A program made the translations under genes and the position numbers. Under the pieces are notes generated by a model, which searched no databases, was not told the origin of the DNA, and worked only from the letters and a program-made list of their open reading frames with translations. From an uncultured Lachnospiraceae bacterium (GTDB lineage: Bacteria; Bacillota; Clostridia; Lachnospirales; Lachnospiraceae), in contig CAJTNC010000015.1 of the NCBI GenBank assembly GCA_910577955.1, positions 12,645 to 76,644 of the forward strand: a stretch of 64,000 bases of DNA, in the 5' to 3' direction. Positions 41,220-50,896 of the stretch are shown one piece after another. The stretch's first letter is position 1; each line of letters begins with the position of its first letter.

Positions 41220-42713
41220 CTAATCCCTAAGCGTCGCCGCGTGCATGATTCTTTCCTGAGTCGCCTCCGAAATATCAAGCTCCCCGGTCTTTTTGCCTTC
41301 GCACATCACCACGATTCGATCACTCATACGCAAAATCTCCGTCATTTCAGATGAAATCATGATGATGGATTTGCCTTGGGCGGCCAGCTCGCTCATCAAC
41401 TGATAAATCTCGCTCTTGGCCCCTACGTCAATGCCTCGGGTAGGTTCATCAAAAATCAGAATATCACAGTTTCTCACCAACCACTTTGCAATAACCACCT
41501 TCTGCTGGTTTCCTCCGGAAAGATTCACCACAAGCTGATCCACGCTCGGAGTCTTGGTCTTTAATGTCTCTACATACTGCTGCGCAACCTCGTCCTCTTT
41601 CTTCTTATCGATAAACATGCCCTTCATAAAGTTTTCAAGGCTCGCCATCGTCGAATTTTCCGCAACAGTCTTTCCTACTACGATACCGTAGCGCTTTCTG
41701 TCCTCGGACAGATAACCGATGCCGTATTTCACCGCATCCTGAGGCGTCTTTATATCCACCTTATTGCCGTTTACATAGACGTCGCCGCTCTCTTTGGGAT
41801 CGGCGCCGAATAAAGCTCTTGCCGTCTCGGTCCTTCCCGCTCCCATCAGTCCGGAGAAGCCCAGAATCTCACCCTTGCGAAGTTCAAAACTTACGTCTCT
41901 CACCATCTTTCCCGCATTCAGGTGTTCCACTTTCAATACCACAGGCGCATCCTTAGGCACCGCGCTCTCTGTTTTCGGATCTTCATAAATCACACGACCC
42001 ACCATCATGTTGATGATGTCGTCCTTTGTAGAATCCTTAGTGATCAGCGTCCCCACATAACCGCCGTCACGCATAACGGTCACCCTGTCTGTGATCACTT
42101 TGATCTCATCCATACGATGGGAGATATATACGATCCCCATCTGTTTGTTCCGAAGATCTCTGATGATCTTGAACAGTTCCTCAATCTCCGCCTCCGTCAA
42201 AGCTGCGGAGGGTTCGTCAAATACAATGACTTTCGCATCATGGGAGATAGCCTTCGCAATCTCACACATCTGCTGTTTTCCTACTGTCAGACGGCTCATT
42301 GTCTCCTTCGGATCAATATCGATGCCCAACTGGTCAAACAGTTTTTTGGCCTCTTCATTCATCTTCTTATCGTCGATCAGTTTGCCTTTCATAAACTCGC
42401 GGCCGATAAAAATGTTCTGAGCTACCGTCAGGTGTCCCATCATATTTAATTCCTGATGCACGATAACGATACCGGCATCCTGTGCCTCTCTCGGGTTGGT
42501 AAACTCCACCTCTTTCCCCTCGTATGTAATCGTGCCGGAGTCCTTGCTGTAGATACCGGTAAGCACCTTCATCAGGGTTGACTTTCCGGCCCCGTTTTCG
42601 CCCATCAGCGCATGTACTTCGCCTTTTCTGACCTCCAGATTCACATGGTCCAACGCATGCACGCCGGGGAACGATTTGTCAATGCCTTTCATGGTTAAAA
42701 TTACGTCGCCCAT
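41220..42713 (-). CDS. Sugar ABC transporter double ATPase (RbsA/MglA type), 497 aa
   Basis: Tandem nucleotide-binding protein. In the first half, Walker A is MGENGAGKSTLMKVLTG, the signature region is LTVGKQQMCEIAKA and Walker B is VIVFDEPSAAL. In the second half the Walker A position is the degenerate FSGLMGAGRTETARALFG, usual in RbsA, while LSGGNQQKVVIAKW and ILIFDEPTRGID are intact. So only one site probably hydrolyses ATP efficiently, which is normal for the family. It lies between two permease genes with gaps of 12 and 21 bases. Confidence 0.94.
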   Translation of the reverse strand: MGDVILTMKGIDKSFPGVHALDHVNLEVRKGEVHALMGENGAGKSTLMKVLTGIYSKDSGTITYEGKEVEFTNPREAQDAGIVIVHQELNMMGHLTVAQNIFIGREFMKGKLIDDKKMNEEAKKLFDQLGIDIDPKETMSRLTVGKQQMCEIAKAISHDAKVIVFDEPSAALTEAEIEELFKIIRDLRNKQMGIVYISHRMDEIKVITDRVTVMRDGGYVGTLITKDSTKDDIINMMVGRVIYEDPKTESAVPKDAPVVLKVEHLNAGKMVRDVSFELRKGEILGFSGLMGAGRTETARALFGADPKESGDVYVNGNKVDIKTPQDAVKYGIGYLSEDRKRYGIVVGKTVAENSTMASLENFMKGMFIDKKKEDEVAQQYVETLKTKTPSVDQLVVNLSGGNQQKVVIAKWLVRNCDILIFDEPTRGIDVGAKSEIYQLMSELAAQGKSIIMISSEMTEILRMSDRIVVMCEGKKTGELDISEATQERIMHAATLRD

Positions 42714-42734
42714 TCTTCTTTCTCCCCTTTCCGC

Positions 42735-43751
42735 TTAGTTGCGTCTGCTTCTGCTGCGCAAATCCGTATACACTACCGTCAGAACGATAAGGCCGGTAAT
42801 AATGTACTGGTAATTGATCTGGAAGCCCATTGCCATGATGCCTTCCTGCAGAAGGGCAATGATCAGCACACCGATCAGCGTTCCGCTGATGGACGCTATA
42901 CCTCCGGTCATGGAGGTTCCGCCCATGACACAGCCTGCGATCGCTTCGTTGTTAAAAGTATCGCCGAGCCCGGGCAGTACCGTAGTATTTTTTGCCACAT
43001 AGAAGATAGCTGCCATGCCTGCCAGCGTTCCGCAGATCACATAGGCCAGCGTCTCCCACTTTTTGGTGTTTACACCGGAAAGCCTCACCGCTTCCCTGTT
43101 GCTTCCGATGCTCAAAATATAGCGTCCGGCCATAGTCTTGTTTAAGATAACAGCACAAATGATCGCCGCAAAAATCAGGATAAATAACCCGACCGGAATC
43201 TCTACAGTTCCTACTTTTACACCTACAAGGTTCCTGAACCATCCGTTGGGATCCCCGGCCTGAGGCCAGCTCACGGACTGCGTTTTTGTAAATATGGAAC
43301 CAATTCCTTTGGCAAGCATCATACTCGCCATCGAGGTGATAAACGACGGCAGTCCGGCATAGGACACCAGTACGCCGTTGAGAAGACCGAACGCTGTGCC
43401 CACCAGAATACAGATGATCAGGCAGACCGGCAAGGGCCATCCCTTTGATGTCAGAAGATATCCCGAAACCAACGCCCCGCAGAACATCACCGGGCCGATG
43501 GAAAAATCAATTCCACCGGTGGCGATGACAAAAGTTACCCCCAGAGATAAGAAGCCCATGAAATATGCATATTTTAACAGGCTGATCAGTCTGGCAAAAC
43601 TCACAAAGTTCGCATTAGCCTTCAGCATAGGCGTAATGAGCGCAAACAGGAGATACAGCAGTACCATAACGCACAACAGTACTATTCTGTTCAATCCGAT
43701 CTTCTTGACGATTGGATTTTGTTTGAATTTTTCAAATTTGTTTTTATCCAC
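42735..43751 (-). CDS. Sugar ABC transporter permease (RbsC type), second subunit, 338 aa
   Basis: Companion permease. It begins with a basic cytoplasmic segment (NKFEKFKQNPIVKKIGLNRI); hallmarks are MGFLSLGVTFVIATGGIDFSIG, GTAFGLLNGVLVSYAGLPSFI, the loop SIGSNREAVRLSGVNTKKWE and AIAGCVMGGTSMTGGIASISG. It ends with basic DLRSRSRRN. Related to the subunit at 40206-41207 but clearly diverged. It follows fucI by 44 bases and should be co-transcribed with it. Confidence 0.92.
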   Translation of the reverse strand: MDKNKFEKFKQNPIVKKIGLNRIVLLCVMVLLYLLFALITPMLKANANFVSFARLISLLKYAYFMGFLSLGVTFVIATGGIDFSIGPVMFCGALVSGYLLTSKGWPLPVCLIICILVGTAFGLLNGVLVSYAGLPSFITSMASMMLAKGIGSIFTKTQSVSWPQAGDPNGWFRNLVGVKVGTVEIPVGLFILIFAAIICAVILNKTMAGRYILSIGSNREAVRLSGVNTKKWETLAYVICGTLAGMAAIFYVAKNTTVLPGLGDTFNNEAIAGCVMGGTSMTGGIASISGTLIGVLIIALLQEGIMAMGFQINYQYIITGLIVLTVVYTDLRSRSRRN

Positions 43752-43795
43752 TTTGTCTCCTCCGAATAAATCTATCTGTTAAATAGGCGCTCATC

Positions 43796-45598
43796 CTATT
43801 TGATCGTCTTGTACATCGGGCCGTAAGCGTCACAAGCTCTGAAATCCTGCCCTTCTCTGCAGGAACCGAACGCATTCCAAGCTGCCGGACGGAAGATCTT
43901 TTCTTCCGGCACATTGTGCATGCATACCGGGATTCTCAAAATCGAAGCCAGAGAGATCAGGTCTGCACCGATATGCCCGTAACTGATTGCGCCGTGGTTA
44001 GCGCCCCAGTTATTCATTACATCGTAAGCTGTCTTAAAGTAACCTTCTCCGGTACATCTGGGAGCAAACCATGTGCAGGGCCATGTATAGTCGGTACGTT
44101 TCCAGAGCGTATCGGAAACCTTCTCCGGAAGATTTACAGTCCATCCCTCAGCGATCTGAAGAACAGGTCCTAAATTCTTCACAAGGTTCAGACGGATCAT
44201 TGTCACAGGCATCTCTGTCTTTGTCTCAAATCTGGAAGAGAAGCCGCCGCCGCGGAAATAACCGAAGTCTGCAGAACACCATTCCGTTGCGTTCATGATA
44301 GCGTCCTGATCCTCTTTGGTCACTTCATACCAAGGTTTGATCACGCCGTTGCCGTCAGCGTCTTTCGCTTCGCCGCAGGCATCCAGACAAGCCGCGCCGG
44401 AGTTGATCAGATGGATAAATCCGTCAGCCTCTTTCGCGTGTCCTTCTATATCGTAACCTGTCACTCTCTTCACCGCGTCGCCGCTCCAGTATGTACGAAC
44501 ATCCGCAAAGATCTGGGCGCGATTTGTCAGAAGCTTCATGAACAACATGCCGAGACCGTTCAGTACGTCGTTCTCTGTCGCCAGAATATAAGGCTCCCTT
44601 GCCCCTTCCCAGTCGAAGGAAGTATTTAAAAGAGCTTCCGGGAAGTCACAGTTGGGATAGAAATCCGTCCACTGGCGCTGTCCCTGGAATCCGGCAGCGA
44701 TGGCATTGTGCCCAACCATCTCTTCCTCGCAGCCTTCCGGCAGATTCTGATTGCCGTTCATCAGGTCTTTGATAATAACCATCATCTTCACAACGAATTC
44801 CCAAGTCTCCTCTTTCTTTTCGTCGGAAGCTTTCACAAAGTCAGGGTTCTTATCAAGGCCTTCCTTACATTTTTCTTTTGTCCATTTCAAAGCTTTCTCA
44901 TACTCTGCCTTGTCATAGATCTCCTCCGTCATGCGGCGGATGATCTCTACCTCGTCCACAGATTCCACACGCATGCCAAGGTATTCCTCGATAAATGCCG
45001 GATCAATGATGGAACCGCCGATACCCATTGTCACGGAACCGATCTGCAGATAGGATTTTCCTCTCATTGTAGCCGCCGCAACCGCCGCACGGCCAAACCG
45101 GAGGAGTTTTTCTTTTACATCTTCCGGAATAGAAGTATCATCCGCTTCCTGAACCTCATGGCCGTAAATGCCGAAAGCCGGAAGTCCCTTCTGCGCATGA
45201 GTGGCGAGTACGGATGCCAGATACACAGCGCCCGGGCGCTCTGTCCCGTTGAATCCCCATACGGCTTTGATCGTCATGGGATCCATGTCCATCGTCTCAG
45301 CGCCATAGCACCAGCAAGGTGTTACGGTCAATGTAATGTCAACGTTTTCTTTCTTAAACTTTGCCGCACAAGCTGCCGCTTCACCGACGCGTCCGATCGT
45401 TGTGTCTGCAATAACTACCTTAACGGGTTCGCCGTTTGAATATTTTAAATTCTCCTCAAACAATTTAGCAGCCGATTTTGCCATGTTCATGGTCTGCTCT
45501 TCCAGAGATTCCCTTACTTTTAACACCCCTCTACGCCCGTCAATGGTCGGTCTGATACCAATAACAGGATATTCACCCACTAATCTGTTCTTTGCCAT
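43796..45598 (-). CDS. fucI: L-fucose isomerase, 600 aa
   Basis: Metal-dependent aldose-ketose isomerase converting L-fucose to L-fuculose (also D-arabinose in many enzymes). It has the family N-terminus VGEYPVIGIRPTIDGRRGV, the central VIADTTIGRVGEAAACA, GAETMDMDPMT and GFNGTERPGA. The metal/catalytic region includes ILATENDVLNGLGMLFMKLL (Glu) and QIFADVRTYWSGDAV (Asp), and NNWGANHGAISYGHIGADL carries the C-terminal His. Length fits FucI (about 590). It is the first gene of the fucose operon, with AAGGAGG upstream, divergent from an AraC-type regulator. Confidence 0.95.
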   Translation of the reverse strand: MAKNRLVGEYPVIGIRPTIDGRRGVLKVRESLEEQTMNMAKSAAKLFEENLKYSNGEPVKVVIADTTIGRVGEAAACAAKFKKENVDITLTVTPCWCYGAETMDMDPMTIKAVWGFNGTERPGAVYLASVLATHAQKGLPAFGIYGHEVQEADDTSIPEDVKEKLLRFGRAAVAAATMRGKSYLQIGSVTMGIGGSIIDPAFIEEYLGMRVESVDEVEIIRRMTEEIYDKAEYEKALKWTKEKCKEGLDKNPDFVKASDEKKEETWEFVVKMMVIIKDLMNGNQNLPEGCEEEMVGHNAIAAGFQGQRQWTDFYPNCDFPEALLNTSFDWEGAREPYILATENDVLNGLGMLFMKLLTNRAQIFADVRTYWSGDAVKRVTGYDIEGHAKEADGFIHLINSGAACLDACGEAKDADGNGVIKPWYEVTKEDQDAIMNATEWCSADFGYFRGGGFSSRFETKTEMPVTMIRLNLVKNLGPVLQIAEGWTVNLPEKVSDTLWKRTDYTWPCTWFAPRCTGEGYFKTAYDVMNNWGANHGAISYGHIGADLISLASILRIPVCMHNVPEEKIFRPAAWNAFGSCREGQDFRACDAYGPMYKTIK

Positions 45599-45655
45599 CT
45601 AAATAACCTCCTTTTCCCTTGCGAAATATTTATACTAATATTTTGATTATAATGG

Positions 45656-45684
45656 CTGACAGGGCAAAAAAATAGTGATATAAT
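45656..45684 (+). promoter_or_regulatory. Putative promoter of the AraC-type fucose regulator
   Basis: CTGACA (45656-45661) and TATAAT (45679-45684) are 17 bases apart in the AT-rich 200-base space between the divergent fucI and regulator genes. On the other strand a TATAAT lies near 45648 but lacks a good -35 box, which suits an activator-dependent fucI promoter. Confidence 0.6.
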
Positions 45685-45798
45685 ATAAAAAAACAAAAGG
45701 ATATTCACCTATTTGATACAATTTGAATAAAATTCAGATAAATTGCCGCCTTTACCTATGCAAACCGGTTGGCTTTGAGAAAGGATCAGCGCTTTTAT

Positions 45799-46656
45799 AT
45801 GAAATACCTTGATTATAGAGAACAGCGGGAACAGGGCACATTTAATTTTCCAATCGCATTCTATCACGAACTGCCTCACAGCCCCAGATACTATATGCCT
45901 TACCACTGGCATCCTCATTATGAGATTATTCACATTTTGTCCGGTTCCTTTCATCTGACACTGGATAATACCACCAACGTTTACCATGCAGGAGATGTGA
46001 TTTTTGTCACCGACGGGATGCTCCACGGCGGCAGCCCTCAGGATCACAGCTGTATTTATGACTGTGTTGTTTTTGATCTGCAGATTTTGATGAAGGACAA
46101 TCACGCCTGCGCGAAAACCATTCATGACATCATGGACCACAAAATCCTTATCCGTACGCTGTTGTCTGACTCAAGCCCCCGCATTGTCCCTATCGTAAAT
46201 GCCCTCACGGACTCTCTCTCCGGCAAACAGCCGGGCTACGAGTTTATCACGCAGGGATGTCTCTACGAACTGATCGGAACGATTCTGGCGGAACACCTCT
46301 ACGAAGAAAATGTAAGCGACGAAAGATCTTCCAGCCAGTTAAACTCTATGAAAAGTGTGCTCGCTTACATCTCGGAGCACTTTGACAAAAACATCAGTCT
46401 GGGGGAACTTGCAAAGATAGCTGGTATGAACCCCAAATACTTTTGCCGCTATTTTCGCGGCATGACAGAGCGCACTCCAATCGATTATCTGAACTACTAT
46501 CGTATTGAGTGCGCCTGCGAGATGCTGTCCACAAAAGATATTTCCGTCAAGGAAGCTGCCATATCCTGCGGTTTTAACGACGAAAGTTACTTTATCAAAA
46601 CCTTCCAAAAATATAAAGGGATCACGCCGAAGCAATTTGTGAAAACAAAATTCTGA
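45799..46656 (+). CDS. AraC-family regulator of the fucose operon, 285 aa
   Basis: Transcription factor with an N-terminal cupin sensing domain (YYMPYHWHPHYEIIHILSGSF, with metal-like His residues, then GDVIFVTDGMLHGG) and a C-terminal double HTH: SLGELAKIAGMNPKYFCRYFRG and SVKEAAISCGFNDESYFIKTFQKYKGITP. The start at 45799 is the first ATG; AAAGGA lies 14 bases upstream, a little far, and a TTG at 45769 is possible. Divergence from fucI and the AraC class suggest it activates fucose uptake genes in response to L-fucose (inference). Confidence 0.88.
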   Translation: MKYLDYREQREQGTFNFPIAFYHELPHSPRYYMPYHWHPHYEIIHILSGSFHLTLDNTTNVYHAGDVIFVTDGMLHGGSPQDHSCIYDCVVFDLQILMKDNHACAKTIHDIMDHKILIRTLLSDSSPRIVPIVNALTDSLSGKQPGYEFITQGCLYELIGTILAEHLYEENVSDERSSSQLNSMKSVLAYISEHFDKNISLGELAKIAGMNPKYFCRYFRGMTERTPIDYLNYYRIECACEMLSTKDISVKEAAISCGFNDESYFIKTFQKYKGITPKQFVKTKF

Positions 46657-46704
46657 CAGCTTTGGAACCGAACCGCTATACGAAATGGTTTTCAGGCTTT
46701 CGTA

Positions 46705-47568
46705 TCATTGCTCACGCAGAAATCTTAAAAATTGTTCTACGCCTCCCCCCAATCTGATCACTCCCTCAGGTCTTACTCCGGGCACTTCCGAAACATCGTA
46801 AAACTCCCCTCCCTTTGTCAATTCCGTGATCATAAAGCTGTCGCTTCCGTAGATACCGTCTTCTATTCCCACAAATTCGTCCCCCCAGAAAACGCATTCT
46901 TCCGCTTTTAAATCCATCTCTCCCTGCAGCTTTCGGAAAATCGTATCCACATTGTCACTCTTATCGCTGAGTCCTACTTCCAGATACTTGGCGTCACAAG
47001 TAGGCTTTACTGCCAGACCATATCTTTCTCCTGTATCCGCCGCCAGATCCATGAACCCCTGCAGCCCGCCCGCAATCCCGTGTTCCGTAAGACTCTTTTT
47101 CAGCATTTCCAGCTCATTCTCCTGCATGAACAGATTATCTCCCCTCAGGGCATTCGGCATCAGATCTATCTTACAATAGTTCGGTCTGCTGAACACCACA
47201 TCCGTATCAAATCCGTAACGCCGTTTGAGCTCCATATGAATTTCAAAACACACTCTGTGTATTTTTTCCAGACATTCGCCGTCCGGCAGCATATCCTCAA
47301 AAATATAAGGGGCTCCGTCGCAGAAGGCATAGTTGAAAGCTCCCCTCCCCAGCCCCAGATAGAGGCTTTTCTGCTCCTCCTGCGTAAAATACTTTTCTAT
47401 TTTTCCACTCGCTATGTTTTCTATCGTCGTTCCGCTGACGATCACCAGCCTGACGCCCCGCTGCAATAGGGGCTTCATCGCCGCCACCGCCTCATCCACA
47501 GGCGCTTTTCTGGACATTACCGCAGTTCCGTCCCAGTCAAAAAATACCGCTTTATATTTTTTATACAT
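46705..47568 (-). CDS. HAD-superfamily phosphatase, C2-capped (type IIB), 287 aa
   Basis: Haloacid-dehalogenase phosphatase. Motif I is FFDWDGTAV with nucleophile Asp11 and acid Asp13; motif II is LVIVSGTT; motif III is the Lys in the DKSDNVDTIFRKL region; motif IV is CVFWGDEFVGIEDGIYGSD. The cap (about 90-195) lies between motifs II and III, as in Cof/sucrose-phosphatase-like enzymes. Its ATG lies inside the last codons of the GH65 gene, so the two are translationally coupled. It probably dephosphorylates a sugar phosphate produced downstream of the phosphorylase (inference). Confidence 0.86.
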   Translation of the reverse strand: MYKKYKAVFFDWDGTAVMSRKAPVDEAVAAMKPLLQRGVRLVIVSGTTIENIASGKIEKYFTQEEQKSLYLGLGRGAFNYAFCDGAPYIFEDMLPDGECLEKIHRVCFEIHMELKRRYGFDTDVVFSRPNYCKIDLMPNALRGDNLFMQENELEMLKKSLTEHGIAGGLQGFMDLAADTGERYGLAVKPTCDAKYLEVGLSDKSDNVDTIFRKLQGEMDLKAEECVFWGDEFVGIEDGIYGSDSFMITELTKGGEFYDVSEVPGVRPEGVIRLGGGVEQFLRFLREQ

Positions 47569-49960
47569 TCCCGCTCCACTCTCCTTTGCATGTCGTGATC
47601 TCTATCTTTTGTTCAGCCCCTTCTCCCCGCAGATAAAAACAGATGCCGTCTCCTTCCAGCAGTGTAAATTTTACTTTTTCGGCTCCGCTTTCTCCTGCGA
47701 CGGATATTTCAAGAAGATTCCCCTGATATCTGATCCTGAAAGAAAAGCTTTCCCATTCTTTTGGCAGCACAGGCCTGAAACTCAGTTTCCCGCCCTGACA
47801 GCGCATGCCCCCGAAGCCGTTCGCCACCGCCTGCCATGTGCCTGCCATGTTTGCCGCATGGATCCCGGCATAAAAATTATTGTGATAGTCGTCCAGATCC
47901 ATCCTGGCAGACTGCATGAAATATCTGTAGCCTTCCTCCACATAGCCGATACCGCACGCCACAATACCGAAGATACAGGTGGAAAGGGAAGAGTGATGCA
48001 GCGTCACCTCCTGATAAAAATCATAGTTCCTCCGGATCTCCTCCTCCGCAAACAAATTGCTGTGCAGATACATTCCCAAAATAGCATCCGCCTGCTTGGA
48101 CATCCGGTGCCGCATGATAAACAGCGGATGGTAGTTCTCATAGAGCCAAGCCCGTTTTTCTGCCGGAATCTTTTCCTCATCCCAAGGCTTTCTCATGAGA
48201 AACCCGTCGTCCATCGGATAAATTTTCCTCTTTTCATCATAAGGGAAATACATGTTTTCTATGATCCTGTCCCAGAGTTCCAGTTCCTCCTCTTCAAAGC
48301 TCAGCTTTTTTTTCAATTTCCCGTAGGCTTCCGGCTCTTTAACCATCATCCAGCGAACCGCCTCTGCCGCATCCCGCAGATTTTCTCTCGCCATCAGGTT
48401 TGTGTAAAAGTTGTTATCCACCAACACATTATATTCATCCGGCCCCGTAACGCTGCAGATACAGTACTTTCCGCCCCTGCATTCCGCAAAACTCCCCACA
48501 TCCGCCCAGACGCGGGCGGTTTCTATCAGAATCTCCGCTCCCTTTTCTTTCAGGTATACCCCATTCCCCGTCGCCTGAAGGTACAGGGACAGGGCGTATG
48601 CGACATCCGCATTGATATGGTACTGCGCCGTCCCCAGCGGGTAATAGGTGGAAGCCTCCTCCCCGTTAATGGTCCTCCACGGGAACAGCGCCCCCTTGTC
48701 ATGCCCCAGAATCCTGGCCCTCTCTCTGGCCCTGTCCAGCGTGGCGAATCGGTAATCCAACAGTCTCTTTGCTTCCTCAGGCTCCGTATAGACAAAGACC
48801 GGCAGCACGTACATTTCCGTATCCCAGAAATAATGCCCTTCGTACCCTTCTCCGGACAGCCCCTTCGCTCCCATCCCTGTCTTACCGCTCCTGCCTGCCG
48901 ACTGTATAATATGGAACAGATTAAAATGCAGCCCCTGCATCAGAGGCCCGCTCTCCTCACCTGTTATGCGGATATCCGCCGCCTCCCAAAAACGGTGCAT
49001 GTAATCCGCCTGCAGTTTTTTCAACCGCTCATAGCCGATATCCTGCGCCCGGCCGGCCTCCTCTCTCACGAACGCCTCCAGATCCTGCTTTTCCATATCC
49101 AGAGAAGTGGCATAACAGATCATCTTTTCCAGTATCACCATCTCGTTTTGGCGCGCCTCTGTATCAAGCCTGCAGACCGCCTCCAGTCCTGAAACTTCTC
49201 CCGAAATGTCAGGCTGTAATCTGTTCACTCCGCCGCCCTCTTTCCCAACTTTAAATATTCTGTGGCTGCTGCCGCATCCCACGCTCAGGCGGCTCGTCTG
49301 CGTCGTTCCTTCATAGTAGAGATACGCATCCTCCATCAGACACGTTTCCTTTTCCAACTTCCTTCCAAAGGGGCCGTAGTCCACGATGGGATTGGTCTTT
49401 CTCGTATGGTTCTCCACATCTCCCTGAAGTTTTGAAGCAAAACAAATATTGCCGGAAAAATTAAGCGGTGTCACTTCATACCGTATTGCCATGATATGTT
49501 CCATCTCAAAAGATACCAGTCTCCCGATCCGTATCTCCGCAGCCTTTCCTTCCGGGGATGTCCACACAAGACTCCTCTCAAGGAATCCGTCCTTCATATG
49601 CAGCGTTCTTGCATACCCTTCCACCGTTCCTCGCTCCATGGAAAACTCTTCCCCGTCAAGATACAGTTTTGTTTCCTTGAGGTTTGGCAGGTTCAGCATG
49701 GACTGGCTGTATGCGGGAGAACCGAAATTCGCCTCCCCATACCGAATCTTCTCGCTCTCATAAAAGCCGTTTACAAAGTTCCCCTCCAAACCGGTATCAA
49801 TATCAAAGTCGTACCCTTCCTCAAAAGTTCCTCTGGTCCCGATGTAACCGTTGGCCAGAGAAAATGTCGTCTCATTCCTGTAATTCGTCCTTCTGTCAAA
49901 AACCCTCTCCGTGATCGTCCACGGTTCCACCGGATAAACGGGTTCCTTTCCGTATATCAT
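47561..49960 (-). CDS. Glycoside hydrolase family 65 disaccharide phosphorylase, 799 aa
   Basis: Inverting phosphorylase that cleaves an alpha-glucosyl disaccharide with phosphate, releasing beta-glucose-1-phosphate. An N-terminal super-sandwich domain starts WTITERVFDRRTNYRNETTFSLANGYIGTRG-like (residues 14-45). In the (alpha/alpha)6 domain are GLSGEGYEGHYFWDTEMYV (about 367-386), ALFPWRTINGEE and the general acid Glu509 in SVTGPDEYN. The lysine pair for beta-glucose-1-phosphate is not resolved by eye. Members act on maltose, trehalose, kojibiose, nigerose or glucosyl-rhamnose, and the substrate here is undetermined. It lies between a PIG-L deacetylase and a HAD phosphatase in an ABC-importer operon. 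Confidence 0.92.
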   Translation of the reverse strand: MIYGKEPVYPVEPWTITERVFDRRTNYRNETTFSLANGYIGTRGTFEEGYDFDIDTGLEGNFVNGFYESEKIRYGEANFGSPAYSQSMLNLPNLKETKLYLDGEEFSMERGTVEGYARTLHMKDGFLERSLVWTSPEGKAAEIRIGRLVSFEMEHIMAIRYEVTPLNFSGNICFASKLQGDVENHTRKTNPIVDYGPFGRKLEKETCLMEDAYLYYEGTTQTSRLSVGCGSSHRIFKVGKEGGGVNRLQPDISGEVSGLEAVCRLDTEARQNEMVILEKMICYATSLDMEKQDLEAFVREEAGRAQDIGYERLKKLQADYMHRFWEAADIRITGEESGPLMQGLHFNLFHIIQSAGRSGKTGMGAKGLSGEGYEGHYFWDTEMYVLPVFVYTEPEEAKRLLDYRFATLDRARERARILGHDKGALFPWRTINGEEASTYYPLGTAQYHINADVAYALSLYLQATGNGVYLKEKGAEILIETARVWADVGSFAECRGGKYCICSVTGPDEYNVLVDNNFYTNLMARENLRDAAEAVRWMMVKEPEAYGKLKKKLSFEEEELELWDRIIENMYFPYDEKRKIYPMDDGFLMRKPWDEEKIPAEKRAWLYENYHPLFIMRHRMSKQADAILGMYLHSNLFAEEEIRRNYDFYQEVTLHHSSLSTCIFGIVACGIGYVEEGYRYFMQSARMDLDDYHNNFYAGIHAANMAGTWQAVANGFGGMRCQGGKLSFRPVLPKEWESFSFRIRYQGNLLEISVAGESGAEKVKFTLLEGDGICFYLRGEGAEQKIEITTCKGEWSGNV

Positions 49961-49996
49961 ATTTCCTCTCCTCCTTCACCGGTCTGTACCGTCCTT

Positions 49997-50860
49997 TTAC
50001 TCCGCCATTTTCCAAAAAATCTCCTCGTCTTTTATAAAGGACATCAAAAACTCATAGGCACTCGGCTCCAAAGCCGTCTCATACTGTAATAATGCCTGAT
50101 ATTTCAAATTTTCCGCCCCCTTTTTCCGTGTCAGCTCTTCCGGCAGCGCAAAGCAGTATCTGTCATCCCATCTCAAGTTGCCGCTGCTGTCAAAATCCTC
50201 CGGACAGATAAAGCCTGCTCCATCCCTATCCGGCCAGAACTCATCCCCCGCCGCCGAATGTACCAGCCCGCAAAACACCTCTGGGTCATAGCTTTTTTCT
50301 GTTCGGAGCTGCCGCAGAATTTCCCTCAGAAATAAATATAATCCGGTATGATCTCCGTGGGTGTCCTCTCCGCAGGTGGTAAAGATGTACTTTGGCTTAT
50401 AGTCGGTAAGCACAGATTTTAGATCCTGCTCCACCATTCTTCTGGTATAGAGGGCATGTTCACCGAATTTCTCCGCGTGATACTCCGGTTTTTCGGGCAA
50501 AGCATATGTTTTATCGCTGCATGCTGAAACAATTTTTTTATCCTGCCGTTTTTCTTCATATAACCGCCCGAGAAAACTGTCCTCCTTCGGCATTCCGGTA
50601 TCCGCATAACCCAGAAAAATAAGATCGCTCTCCGGAATCCCCAGCTTCCCCATTCCTTTTATGCTCTCCCTGAGTCTCTCCTGCCCTTTCGTGTGATCGC
50701 GGCAGTCACAGTCGCCGTTTGTCACGATCACAACTTTTACATCCTGTCCGTGCCTTTTCGCCTCGTATAGGACTCCCCCGTAAAGAAGGACCTCGTCATC
50801 CTGATGTGGGACAATAACCATCATGCCCCCCGTCAGCTCTTCCGGTTTCAAATAGTTCAT
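49997..50860 (-). CDS. PIG-L family deacetylase (LmbE-like), 287 aa
   Basis: Zinc-dependent amidohydrolase of the PIG-L/LmbE family. The zinc motif is PHQDDEVL (His, Asp, Asp near residue 18-22), and the third ligand lies in EDTHGDHTGLYLFL (HGDH) near 170. The family removes N-acetyl groups from GlcNAc-containing or mycothiol/bacillithiol-type substrates. It is placed between an ABC importer and a GH65 phosphorylase, so an imported glycoside carrying an acetamido or other acyl-amino group is a plausible target, but this is inference. No signal peptide, so it acts in the cytoplasm. Confidence 0.88.
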   Translation of the reverse strand: MNYLKPEELTGGMMVIVPHQDDEVLLYGGVLYEAKRHGQDVKVVIVTNGDCDCRDHTKGQERLRESIKGMGKLGIPESDLIFLGYADTGMPKEDSFLGRLYEEKRQDKKIVSACSDKTYALPEKPEYHAEKFGEHALYTRRMVEQDLKSVLTDYKPKYIFTTCGEDTHGDHTGLYLFLREILRQLRTEKSYDPEVFCGLVHSAAGDEFWPDRDGAGFICPEDFDSSGNLRWDDRYCFALPEELTRKKGAENLKYQALLQYETALEPSAYEFLMSFIKDEEIFWKMAE

Positions 50861-50896
50861 GCTTTTCCTCTTTCTTCTATTTCTTTTTCTACTTTG

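Noticed and set aside
47414..49192. A very long plus-strand open frame (592 codons) opposite the GH65 gene
   Set aside because: It is antisense to a fully supported GH65 enzyme, its translation is His/Pro/Arg-rich without any domain, and it lacks a sensible start site. It is a codon-bias shadow.
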